Part shown: one piece after another, positions 41,547-49,569 of the stretch
Layout: the number at the start of each line of letters is the position of its first letter
How positions within the stretch are numbered: position 1 is the first letter of the stretch
NCBI RefSeq assembly: GCF_024055575.1
Contig: NZ_JAMXOE010000006.1
Coordinates: 62,001-126,000 of the forward strand
DNA: 64,000 nt
DNA from: Mucilaginibacter flavidus
GTDB lineage: Bacteria > Bacteroidota > Bacteroidia > Sphingobacteriales > Sphingobacteriaceae
Reading direction: 5' to 3'
The notes under the pieces: model-generated
Seen by the model: only the letters and a program-made list of their open reading frames with translations
What the model was told of the DNA's origin: nothing
Databases searched by the model: none
Made by a program: the position numbers and the translations under genes

Positions 41547-44315
41547 TTAATTGATGTTTCTAACTGAAAACGAATAGTTGCCGGAACCGACGGCTAAAAC
41601 AGCCCTCTCGTTTTCAAATTTTAATATTTTGATATCACGCCGGTTTAATAATGAATGGCCATTTTCGCTCACTACGGAGTTTTTACGTGCGGGTAAATAA
41701 ATTACTGCCGTTGAGTTAGCGGGAATGCTGGTTTGCATCGTAAACAATCCTCCATTCGTCTTCCATCTATTGGCTATCATTCCGTATGGGGATAAATAAC
41801 TTGCGTTCGCCCAGGTGACATCCCCAACAGGTTCGGGCCTGATAACAATCTTATCAAATGCTATTGAATTTGAATCAGGCTTAATACCACCAAGGCCACT
41901 ATAAAACCATTCCATTAAGTGGCCAAGCATAAAATGATTGTTTGACGATATCCGGTTGCCCTGCCATGATTCGGTAAGCGACGTGGCCCCGCGGGCTAAT
42001 TGATAGCCATATCCGGGAACATCCGACCGGCTATTCATATCAAATATCACGTCTGACCGGCCCGCATCGTCCAGCACCCTTAAGAGGTATCGATATCCAA
42101 TGTCGCCGGCCGTTAGTCCGTTATTATGCAGGCGAATGTCTTTCACTATATTGTCAATAACAGCCGTTTTATAGCCTGCTTCAACAATGCCTGTGTATAC
42201 GGCCATAGCATTTGCAGTTTGGCTGCCTGTACCATATTGAAAGGTCTGCTTATCGAAAAAAGTGTTATTAAATGCTATTTTAACATCATTGGCTAACGTA
42301 TTATATTTAATCGCATCGCTTGTTTTTCCTAAAAAGGTTGCTACTTTCGAAAGTATAGTAAGGTCATAATAGTAAATAGCCGATCCGGTTATTCCTGGTG
42401 GCGTTAATTGTGATACTCCCGGATCGCCGGGCCCGAGGTCATACCAGTCACCAAGGCCAAAATAAAGTAAATTATTTTTTGACTGTTTCTGCAGGTAAGC
42501 CGCGTAACGGGTCATCATGTCATAGCTTTCTGACAACACCTGTTTATCGCCATACCACTGGTAAATATAATAGGGCATTATTATGCCGTTACTTCCCCAT
42601 TCGGGCGAGTTTCGAAATCCACCACCGAATTCAACATATTCCGGCGCTATGTCAGGGATTAACCCGTCGGCGGTTTGTGAGTTTATCATATCCCTTACCA
42701 CTTTACGGCATAAGGTTGCAATATCATAATTATACCGGATGGACGGCCCAACCAGGTGAGCTTCTTCCAGCCAGCCCAGTTTCTCACGATGAGGGCAATC
42801 TGTAAATACGCTGGCGGTATTACTCCTGATAGCCCAGTCTATAAGTTTAAAGGTCTTGTTGAATAAATCATTGGAACAGCTAAAAGTCCCGACACTGGTG
42901 GCTGAATTACGGGTGTGTAAGCTTTTTATTGCTGATATTACCGGCAGATGCATCCCATTGGGCTCACCTTGCGGAACAGCGCCCTCAACCTGTATGTACC
43001 TGAAACCATAGTACATAAACTGGGGGTGCCAGGTTTCGATGCCATTACCATTTAGTGTATATTTAAAGTAAACAGGTGTTCCCACAGCTTCCTGGGTAAC
43101 CAGGCCGTCATCGCTCAGCAGTTCAGCCGGCGTTACCTTAACCACTGCCCCTTTATTGCCACTAACTTTTATAAACGGAATAGCCGAAGCATTTTGTCCC
43201 ATGTCATACACCCAAACGCCCGGCTTTGGCTGCGAGATTTTTACCGGAGAAAACTGGTCAAATATCTTCAGCGGGTCTTCAGCTTGCGCATCCAATCGCC
43301 CGGGTCCGTCAACAACAATTGCATTCTTCCAACTAGCGTCGTTAAACCCAACCCGGTCCCAGCCGATTTGCTCAAAATTTGCATCATAATCTTCGCCGCC
43401 ATAAATACTTGAAAAAATAACTGGACCCGGGGTGGCTTTCCATGACTGATCTGTGATGATGTTTTCTTCAGTCCCGTCCTGGTATTGCAAAGCAAGCCGG
43501 CAAATCATTTTAGGATACCCAAAAGCGCTTTTCAGCTTATGGTATCTTTCGCCTGGCATGTAATAAAATCCATTTCCAAGCATTACACCCACGGCATTCT
43601 TTCCTTGCTTCAATTCATCAGTTACGTCAAACGCCACGTAAAGGGCATGCTTATCATATTTTGTCCATCCGGGATCTAAAAAGTGATCGCCAACCTTGTT
43701 ACCGTTAAGTCTTAAATCGAATTGCCCTAACCCGGTTATAAAAATGGTTGCCTTTTTTAGCTTTTTATCTACTACAAATTCTTTTCGCAGTATCGGTAAA
43801 ATGTCACTGCCTTTATTCCATCGTTTGTCGTTTGTATTTTCGATACCCGGATTTAGCACTAAAGAATCCGGCATCTTTTCATAGGCAATCCAACTGGCGC
43901 CCTTCCAGTCCGATTTGGATTGTAATCCCATTTGCCACTTTGCTATCTTGCTCCAGCCAGATGTTTGATGATGATTGTCCCAAACTATTACTTTCCAATA
44001 ATAGGTTTTCAATGGGTCCAGCTTTTTGCTGGCGAATGGTATTTGCAGCGATTGCTTTGACAATACTTTTTTTGAATCCCAAGTATTGCCAACGTTTTTT
44101 TTCAAATGCTCAACATCATCAGCAACCAAAATTCTGTAAGCTATTTGTTTCAAATTGCGCTGCTCACCCCCGATCTGCCAACTCAATGCAGGATTTTGGG
44201 TATCAACACTTATCGGGTCAATACCATGTTCACAAGTTAGATTAGATATAAAGGGTTGGGCCGATATACTAAAACTGATGCAAAGAAACGAAAGAATTGA
44301 AATGATTTTATTCAT
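41547..44315 (-). CDS. Alpha-L-rhamnosidase, glycoside hydrolase family 78
   Basis: Secreted enzyme (signal peptide MNKIISILSFLCISFSISAQ) of 922 residues, hydrolysing terminal alpha-L-rhamnose from pectin-derived or flavonoid glycosides. Domain order is the GH78 one: N-terminal fibronectin-like beta-sandwich (TYYWKVIVWD), carbohydrate-binding-like domain (KKATIFITGLGQFDLRLNGNKVGD), a linker, the (alpha/alpha)6-barrel from ~450, and a C-terminal beta-domain (PEPVGDVTWANASYLSPYG). In the barrel, DCPHREKLGWLEEAHLVG (~507-524) is the family signature with the catalytic Glu region. No SusCD pair or regulator adjoins it, so it is not in a classical PUL. Confidence 0.93.
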   Translation of the reverse strand: MNKIISILSFLCISFSISAQPFISNLTCEHGIDPISVDTQNPALSWQIGGEQRNLKQIAYRILVADDVEHLKKNVGNTWDSKKVLSKQSLQIPFASKKLDPLKTYYWKVIVWDNHHQTSGWSKIAKWQMGLQSKSDWKGASWIAYEKMPDSLVLNPGIENTNDKRWNKGSDILPILRKEFVVDKKLKKATIFITGLGQFDLRLNGNKVGDHFLDPGWTKYDKHALYVAFDVTDELKQGKNAVGVMLGNGFYYMPGERYHKLKSAFGYPKMICRLALQYQDGTEENIITDQSWKATPGPVIFSSIYGGEDYDANFEQIGWDRVGFNDASWKNAIVVDGPGRLDAQAEDPLKIFDQFSPVKISQPKPGVWVYDMGQNASAIPFIKVSGNKGAVVKVTPAELLSDDGLVTQEAVGTPVYFKYTLNGNGIETWHPQFMYYGFRYIQVEGAVPQGEPNGMHLPVISAIKSLHTRNSATSVGTFSCSNDLFNKTFKLIDWAIRSNTASVFTDCPHREKLGWLEEAHLVGPSIRYNYDIATLCRKVVRDMINSQTADGLIPDIAPEYVEFGGGFRNSPEWGSNGIIMPYYIYQWYGDKQVLSESYDMMTRYAAYLQKQSKNNLLYFGLGDWYDLGPGDPGVSQLTPPGITGSAIYYYDLTILSKVATFLGKTSDAIKYNTLANDVKIAFNNTFFDKQTFQYGTGSQTANAMAVYTGIVEAGYKTAVIDNIVKDIRLHNNGLTAGDIGYRYLLRVLDDAGRSDVIFDMNSRSDVPGYGYQLARGATSLTESWQGNRISSNNHFMLGHLMEWFYSGLGGIKPDSNSIAFDKIVIRPEPVGDVTWANASYLSPYGMIANRWKTNGGLFTMQTSIPANSTAVIYLPARKNSVVSENGHSLLNRRDIKILKFENERAVLAVGSGNYSFSVRNIN

Positions 44316-44397
44316 TTAGCATAGCTTATATATCGCTGATTAATTGAGGCTTGTGGCCATATCATCGGTCAATTAATACCCACTTGTGTCCCTTATC

Positions 44398-44832
44398 TTA
44401 TCTCAAATATTCTGCCGGAATCTGATGGTTCACATTTTCATCAGCCCAGGCCATTGAGGTTATGCGCCAGTGGTCGTTATCCAAAATAAATTGAATATAA
44501 TTTATACCTCTGGGTGCATTTGCGGTTTCATGATAGGTAAAACTGTATTCGTAAACGCTCAAGCGTTGAGCAACCTTACCAAACACTTCAGTTTGCGAGT
44601 AAAGCTCACGCTGCATAAATTGCAGCATTGACCCATCAGCTATCTGGGATTCAAACGATTGGATATATTCATCTATAGTAAAGATAACAGGTTTGCTAAA
44701 ACTGTTGTTTATCAAAAGTCCGTTTTCATAAAATAGTTCCTTTACTGTTTCCAAATCGGGCATCTCGCCATCCTGGAAACTCAACGACTCATAAAAATCT
44801 TCGGTTATATAATCTATTCCTCTTTGGTTCAT
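44398..44832 (-). CDS. NTF2/SnoaL-like protein of unknown function
   Basis: A 144-residue soluble protein with the alpha+beta-cone pattern of NTF2-like proteins: helical N-terminus (DYITEDFYESLSFQDGEMPDLETVKELFYENGLLINN), a strand and helix (FTIDEYIQSFESQIADG), and a final curved sheet (YEYSFTYHETANAPRGINYIQFILDNDHWRITSMAW). Such folds serve as small-molecule isomerases, polyketide cyclases or binding domains. No catalytic residues can be assigned. Its start codon overlaps the Rieske gene stop (ATGA), so it is the last cistron of a lipoprotein-Rieske-NTF2 operon. Confidence 0.7.
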   Translation of the reverse strand: MNQRGIDYITEDFYESLSFQDGEMPDLETVKELFYENGLLINNSFSKPVIFTIDEYIQSFESQIADGSMLQFMQRELYSQTEVFGKVAQRLSVYEYSFTYHETANAPRGINYIQFILDNDHWRITSMAWADENVNHQIPAEYLR

Positions 44833-45161
44833 TTATTAAATACTTTTTTTATATCATCCCAAACAGTTGGCGTGCCAACATATACTGTGTTGTTTTCTAT
44901 TTTAGCAGGATAAGTTTTTACGTAATCATTAACCCCTTTGCCGGTTTTTAAATCAAAAGCGTAACCATGCAGAGGGCAAATAATCTTTCCGTTTTCGCAC
45001 CAGCCCTCACTCAAATCAAATCCGGCATGCGGACATTCTGCGGATACAGCATAAACTTCGCCGCCGTATCCTACCACGCAGATACCTTTATTGTCAATTT
45101 TAATTTTTTTAATAAATGGCTTACCGGCGTCTTCAACATCCGGCACGGGGTACCACTTCAT
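44829..45161 (-). CDS. Rieske [2Fe-2S] ferredoxin-like protein
   Basis: A 110-residue soluble electron carrier. The Rieske cluster ligands are complete: Cys43 and His45 in CPHAG, Cys62 and His65 in CPLHG. The spacing and the YAFDLKTGKGV stretch after the second motif match the small Rieske ferredoxins of ring-hydroxylating dioxygenases and nitrite reductase NirD-like proteins. No oxygenase or reductase subunit is nearby, so the partner is unknown. It lies 5 bp after the lipoprotein gene and overlaps the next gene by 4 bp. Confidence 0.9.
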   Translation of the reverse strand: MKWYPVPDVEDAGKPFIKKIKIDNKGICVVGYGGEVYAVSAECPHAGFDLSEGWCENGKIICPLHGYAFDLKTGKGVNDYVKTYPAKIENNTVYVGTPTVWDDIKKVFNK

Positions 45162-45166
45162 ACGTG

Positions 45167-45931
45167 CTAAAAGTCAATTTTTAAGTTCATCAGTGATGGG
45201 TTTTTCATCACATCATCCATGTTGGTAATAAGGGTAACCCTTTTCCTGTCAGCCGAAACAATGGCCTTGGGATTGTTTACTTTTTTTACAGGTTTTGCAA
45301 AGTTAAGAATTACTTTATAAGGCATGTCAATCAGCATTGCCTTGGCCATTGAAAATGCAGATTGTGTTTTCCTTAAAAATGCATTAAATTTTTCCTTGTC
45401 GATGATGCGGTAAAATTTATGCGGTGTTATCTCGTAGGTGTAATAATCCTCGCCTGCCACCAATTGCTGGGCATTAAAACCCATAGGGGCCTTCTCCCCT
45501 TTTTGCAGCGATTTCAGCTGGCTATTCATTGATATTTTTGAAATATGCTTAAGGTAGTATTCCAAATCGGCGGCATTTTTAGCCACGTGATTTATACTGA
45601 CCTTCATTATGCTTTTTTTCAAATCCATTTTTACGTGCAGATCACTGGCTTTAACCATGGTGGCTTCTTCGGCTGTCATTTTTTGCTGTATACTGTCGGG
45701 AAGGGCAGTATAAAAATTCAGTGTGGTATCTTTTACCAGCGAAAATTGAGGTGTTTCTTTAACCGAGTCAGACATTAGGTTCATCAGTACCGATACAGCG
45801 CTGCCCATATCAAAGCCATAAACAACGCTGCATGAGCCATCTTGTTTAAAGTTGTATTGCTCTTCAATATCCAGACAAGACGAAAAGCAAAGCAACACGA
45901 AAAATAGTACCAGGAAGTAAAGTTTTTTCAT
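45167..45931 (-). CDS. Lipoprotein of unknown function
   Basis: A 254-residue protein from the ATG at 45931; a longer in-frame ORF to 46003 starts inside a repeat. The lipoprotein signal is MKKLYFLVLFFVLLCFSSCL with lipobox FSSC (Cys19). The mature part has QYNFKQDGSCSVVYGFDMG at the start, an amphipathic middle and a strand-rich end (ADRKRVTLITNMDDVM). No family is recognised with confidence; the DQ-K-DGS opening resembles a group of Bacteroidetes lipoproteins without known role. It is the first gene of a three-gene operon with the Rieske protein. Confidence 0.75.
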   Translation of the reverse strand: MKKLYFLVLFFVLLCFSSCLDIEEQYNFKQDGSCSVVYGFDMGSAVSVLMNLMSDSVKETPQFSLVKDTTLNFYTALPDSIQQKMTAEEATMVKASDLHVKMDLKKSIMKVSINHVAKNAADLEYYLKHISKISMNSQLKSLQKGEKAPMGFNAQQLVAGEDYYTYEITPHKFYRIIDKEKFNAFLRKTQSAFSMAKAMLIDMPYKVILNFAKPVKKVNNPKAIVSADRKRVTLITNMDDVMKNPSLMNLKIDF

Positions 45932-45967
45932 ATTGCAAAATTTTAAGTAATAATAGAGAAAATTGCT

Positions 45968-46052
45968 GAAAGGTAAAAGGGTAAAGGCGAAAGGTTTTTT
46001 CAAATTATCTGCTTAAAATCACCTTTCTTCTTTCGTCTTTATCCTTTCATCT
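45968..46052. repeat. Inverted word repeat, AAAGG family
   Basis: The left arm (45968-45994) is GAAAGGTAAAAGGGTAAAGG and onward; the right arm (46022-46052) is the inverse, CCTTTCTTCTTTCGTCTTTA and onward. It fills the gap between divergent genes, and the queE -7 box lies just beyond its right end. Confidence 0.6.
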
Positions 46053-46060
46053 CAAAATCA

Positions 46061-46068
46061 TACCTTTG
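46061..46068 (+). promoter_or_regulatory. -7 box of queE
   Basis: TACCTTTG, an exact TAnnTTTG match, 12 bp before the ATG at 46081. An in-frame TTG at 46066 lies inside the box and so is not the start. Confidence 0.45.
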
Positions 46069-46080
46069 CACCTTCAAATT

Positions 46081-46704
46081 ATGGCACACCAAATACCGGA
46101 CGACGGCACATTACTTCCTTTAATGGAAGAGTTTTATACGATACAGGGGGAAGGATACAATACCGGCAAGGCTGCTTATTTTATCCGCCTTGGCGGCTGC
46201 GATGTAGGCTGCCACTGGTGCGATGTAAAAGAAAGCTGGGACGCCGAGCTCCACGCACTAACATCTGCGGATCAGATAATTGAAAATGCATCCAAACACC
46301 CGGCTAAAGCTGTGGTTGTTACCGGCGGCGAACCGCTGATTTATAACCTCGATTATCTAACCGCCGGCCTGCAAAAACAAGGCATCAAAACATTTATTGA
46401 AACTTCCGGTGCCTACCCACTTTCAGGTAATTGGGATTGGATTTGCCTATCTCCTAAAAAATTCAAAGGCCCGATGCATTTGGTGGCAGCAAATGCAGAT
46501 GAACTTAAGGTGATCATATTTAATAAATCCGACTTTGCATTTGCTGAGGAAAACGCAAAATTGGTTTCACCAACATGTAAACTGTTCCTGCAGCCCGAAT
46601 GGTCAAAATCAAAAGAAATGACCCCGCTTATTGTGGAGTATGTAATGAACAACCCCCAATGGGAAATATCGTTGCAAACGCATAAGTATTTGAATATACC
46701 ATAG
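46081..46704 (+). CDS. queE: 7-carboxy-7-deazaguanine synthase
   Basis: Radical SAM enzyme of the queuosine/7-deazaguanine pathway; converts 6-carboxy-tetrahydropterin to 7-carboxy-7-deazaguanine. 207 residues. Seen: MEEFYTIQGEG (15-25, the family opening), the cluster motif CDVGCHWC (Cys40, Cys44, Cys47) followed by the typical D in CDVKESW, and VVTGGEPL (SAM-binding). The Cx3Cx2C motif is the short QueE form. QueC, QueD and QueF are not in the window. The start is fixed by the -7 box 12 bp upstream. Confidence 0.93.
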   Translation: MAHQIPDDGTLLPLMEEFYTIQGEGYNTGKAAYFIRLGGCDVGCHWCDVKESWDAELHALTSADQIIENASKHPAKAVVVTGGEPLIYNLDYLTAGLQKQGIKTFIETSGAYPLSGNWDWICLSPKKFKGPMHLVAANADELKVIIFNKSDFAFAEENAKLVSPTCKLFLQPEWSKSKEMTPLIVEYVMNNPQWEISLQTHKYLNIP

Positions 46705-46710
46705 TTCGGT

Positions 46711-46836
46711 GAGAGTCAAGAATCATGAGCCAAGAATTAAGACTTGAAAATATCTGGTTTTTTTCTGTCGATTAAAATTTAGTGATTTTCTGCTCTTTTT
46801 ATCTCGATTCTTGAGTGTTGGCTCTTGATTCTTCAA
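46711..46836. repeat. Inverted word repeat, TCAAGA family
   Basis: The left arm (46711-46750) is GAGAGTCAAGAATCATGAGC and onward (CAAGAATTAAGACTTG). The right arm (46802-46836) is the inverse, GATTCTTGAGTGTTGGCTCT and onward to TTGATTCTT. It occupies most of the gap between queE and the next plus-strand gene. Confidence 0.65.
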
Positions 46837-46876
46837 AAAAACGTAACTTAGGATAGAAAAACACGTATCAAAACCA

Positions 46877-48778
46877 ATGAGAGTTACTTTCTTCTCGGTT
46901 CTGTTAGTATTTATATCCAATTTTATATCCGCCCAGCAGAGGCAATACTCTACCACCGATAGAGCCGCTATTAAATATTTTGCTTTGGCAAATACAAATT
47001 TAGACGACCACATGTATGATGAGGCTGTTGAAAATCTGCAAAAGTCCGTAGAGGCAGACGACAAATTTGTTGAGGCTCATGCAGTTTTGGGCGATGTTTT
47101 GCGGCAGATGCGCCGCTACAAAGAATCTATAGATCAATTTCATAAAGTAATTGTTTTAAATCCAGAGTTTAATCGCGCCGTCTATCTCAAAGTCGGCGAA
47201 CTGGAGGTGAATAGCGCACAATATGAGCTTGCGCAGCACCACCTGGAAAAATATCTAACCTATCCAAACATCACTACCCAAAACACTTACTATGCGCAAA
47301 AACTCATAGCTGACTGTAAATTCAGCATACAGGCAATTGCCCACCCGGTGGCGTTTAAACCAATTAATCTTGGCCCCGAAATAAATACCCCTGCTGATGA
47401 ATACCTGCCCGTCGCCACTGCCGATGAAGGCACACTGATATTTACCCGGAAAATAAACAACAATGAAGATTTTTATAAAAGCAGCAAACTAAATAGCAAG
47501 TGGCAAACGGCCACCTATTTAAGCGACCTGATTAACACCCCGCAATACAATGAAGGGGCTGAATCCATATCGCAGGATGGCAAATACTTGTTTTTTACGG
47601 GCTGCAACCGTCCTGATGGTCTGGGCCGCTGCGATATTTATATAGCACAGAAAAAAGGCGACGACTGGGGTAAACCCGTTGACTTAAGCCCGCCTGTAAA
47701 CACAACGGGCTGGGAATCGCAACCGTCCATAAGCGCCGACGGTAAGACGCTCTACTTTGTAAGCAACCGCAAAGGAGGCTACGGGGGCTACGATATTTGG
47801 AAATCAACCCTTGGCGACAAAGGCTGGGGCGAACCCGAAAACCTTGGGCCTAACATCAATACCATTTATGACGAACAATCTCCGTTTATTCATCCCGACG
47901 ATAGTACATTTTATTTTTGTTCGAACGGGTGGCCGGGCCTTGGCGGAAAAGATTTATTTGTAAGCCGCTTAAGCAAAGATGGCAAATGGCAAAAGCCCGA
48001 AAACCTGGGGTACCCCATCAATTCAAGCGGTGATGAAAATGGGCTGACATTAACGGCGAATGGCAGCTATGCTTTTTTCTCGTCGAATAATTTAAATGGT
48101 TTTGGTGGGTATGATATTTATACATTCGAGTTACCTCCAAACCTCCGGCCCAACCTGGTTACTTATGTAAAAGGCACAGTAAACGATGCCAAAACAAAAG
48201 CGCCGCTTGAGGCAGCTGTGGAGATTATCGATTTGCAAAAGAACCAACCCGTTTTCCAGGATTACAGCGATGCTGATGAAGGAGACTTTTTAGCCACCTT
48301 AACTGCCGGCAAAAACTATGGATTGAATATTTCAAAATCGGGGTACCTCTTTTACTCGGCTAATTTTTCTTTGGTCGGGCACGAACCCAAGACCGCATTT
48401 AATATTGCCGTTTTGCTCGATCCCATTGAAATTGGCAATAAGGTTGTATTAAACAATATATTTTTCGATACCAATAAGTTTGATTTGAAACCGGAATCTG
48501 TTGCCGAATTACAACAACTGCTCTCATTTTTAACCCTAAACCCCACGCTGCATATAGAAATATCGGGACATACCGATAACGTGGGTAACGACCAGCTTAA
48601 CCAAACGCTTTCCCAAAACAGGGCAAAGTCGGTTTATCAATACCTTATCGACAATAAAATTGATGCCGGCCGGCTTGTTTTTAAAGGCTACGGTAAAACG
48701 CAGCCAATTGCTGTAAATGATACCGATGAGGGTCGCCAAAAAAACAGGCGGACTGAATTTAAGATAATTGCGAAATAG
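46877..48778 (+). CDS. PorE-like protein: TPR, PD40 beta-propeller, regulatory-like and OmpA domains
   Basis: A 633-residue cell-envelope protein with a signal peptide (MRVTFFSVLLVFISNFISA). Domains in order: TPR repeats (~28-150, AVENLQKSVEADDKFVEAHAVLGDVL); a WD40/PD40 propeller (~165-415) with repeated blades (SISADGKTLYFVSNRKGGYGGYDIWK-like units); a carboxypeptidase-regulatory-like beta-sandwich (~425-510); and an OmpA-like peptidoglycan-binding domain (~525-633, EISGHTDNVGNDQLNQTLSQNRAKSV). This is the architecture of PorE, a type IX secretion accessory that tethers the machine to peptidoglycan. Many Bacteroidetes have several such paralogues, so a T9SS role is probable but not proven. 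No other por/gld genes are near. Confidence 0.85.
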   Translation: MRVTFFSVLLVFISNFISAQQRQYSTTDRAAIKYFALANTNLDDHMYDEAVENLQKSVEADDKFVEAHAVLGDVLRQMRRYKESIDQFHKVIVLNPEFNRAVYLKVGELEVNSAQYELAQHHLEKYLTYPNITTQNTYYAQKLIADCKFSIQAIAHPVAFKPINLGPEINTPADEYLPVATADEGTLIFTRKINNNEDFYKSSKLNSKWQTATYLSDLINTPQYNEGAESISQDGKYLFFTGCNRPDGLGRCDIYIAQKKGDDWGKPVDLSPPVNTTGWESQPSISADGKTLYFVSNRKGGYGGYDIWKSTLGDKGWGEPENLGPNINTIYDEQSPFIHPDDSTFYFCSNGWPGLGGKDLFVSRLSKDGKWQKPENLGYPINSSGDENGLTLTANGSYAFFSSNNLNGFGGYDIYTFELPPNLRPNLVTYVKGTVNDAKTKAPLEAAVEIIDLQKNQPVFQDYSDADEGDFLATLTAGKNYGLNISKSGYLFYSANFSLVGHEPKTAFNIAVLLDPIEIGNKVVLNNIFFDTNKFDLKPESVAELQQLLSFLTLNPTLHIEISGHTDNVGNDQLNQTLSQNRAKSVYQYLIDNKIDAGRLVFKGYGKTQPIAVNDTDEGRQKNRRTEFKIIAK

Positions 48779-48848
48779 AGATTAATTAACCGGAGATTAG
48801 AGATTAGGTAAAAATATAATGCCTTTTTTCGAAATTGATTCATCACTT

Positions 48849-49496
48849 ATGAAAATCGTATTGCTTAGTGTTTTGTCGGTTATTTTGTTTGCAGGTTTAG
48901 TAATTCGGCAACCTGGTTATGCAGGTAAGCCCTGGCAAAATAAAGCACAGCATATCCCCGGCAAAATTGAATGTGAGTTTTATGATTTGGGTGGCGAAGG
49001 TGTTGCATATCATGATGACGACAGTGTAAATAACGGCAGCGGGAAACTTAACCCGGCCAGTGGCAGCTATCTAAACGAATTCAGGATGCACGAGGGTGTT
49101 GATATATCGTACACCAAAGAACATGACATCGACAATAATCCATATAGTATAGTTCTGCCGAAAATGGGCCAGCTTTATGTCGGCTGGACAAAGCCCGGCG
49201 AATGGATTAAATACACTGTTCAAGTTGACCGCACAGCCATTTATAAAGTTGGCTTGATGTACACTGCCAACGGTGATGGAGTTATTGCACTTGATTTAGA
49301 TGGAAAAGAAATCGTCAAAGATTTAAAAATTACCACAACCCACAATGATAGCGACACTGTTAAATGGCGGCAATGGCATCATTGGAATAAAGCCGATTCA
49401 CTTACATCCATAAAACTTGCGAAAGGTGCACACGTCCTTACGCTGCATGTGGTTGGTAATGGCAATATGAATTTTGATTATTTGGAATACAGATAG
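48849..49496 (+). CDS. Stand-alone carbohydrate-binding module family 6 protein
   Basis: A 215-residue exported protein from the ATG at 48849; upstream in-frame residues are not signal-like. A signal segment (MKIVLLSVLSVILFAGLVI) precedes one CBM6/35-type beta-sandwich: ECEFYDLGGEGVAYHDDDSVNNG (~40-62) and WTKPGEWIKYTVQVDRTAIYKVGLMY, and the last strand VLTLHVVGNGNMNFDYLEY. No catalytic domain is attached, although CBM6 usually is. It may bind xylan, beta-glucan or agarose-like chains at the cell surface. A bidirectional terminator follows and the next gene is convergent. Confidence 0.85.
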   Translation: MKIVLLSVLSVILFAGLVIRQPGYAGKPWQNKAQHIPGKIECEFYDLGGEGVAYHDDDSVNNGSGKLNPASGSYLNEFRMHEGVDISYTKEHDIDNNPYSIVLPKMGQLYVGWTKPGEWIKYTVQVDRTAIYKVGLMYTANGDGVIALDLDGKEIVKDLKITTTHNDSDTVKWRQWHHWNKADSLTSIKLAKGAHVLTLHVVGNGNMNFDYLEYR

Positions 49497-49515
49497 TGGT
49501 CAACCAGTAAATATA

Positions 49516-49553
49516 AAAGGCCTTCAGACGTTATCCGAAGGCCTCTTGTATTT
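49516..49553. terminator. Bidirectional rho-independent terminator
   Basis: AGGCCTTC (49518-49525) pairs with GAAGGCCT (49537-49544), eight perfect pairs. A run of A on the left and T-rich sequence on the right suit both strands. It lies between the CBM6 gene and recQ, which converge. Confidence 0.75.
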
Positions 49554-49569
49554 TATATTACTTATCGCG

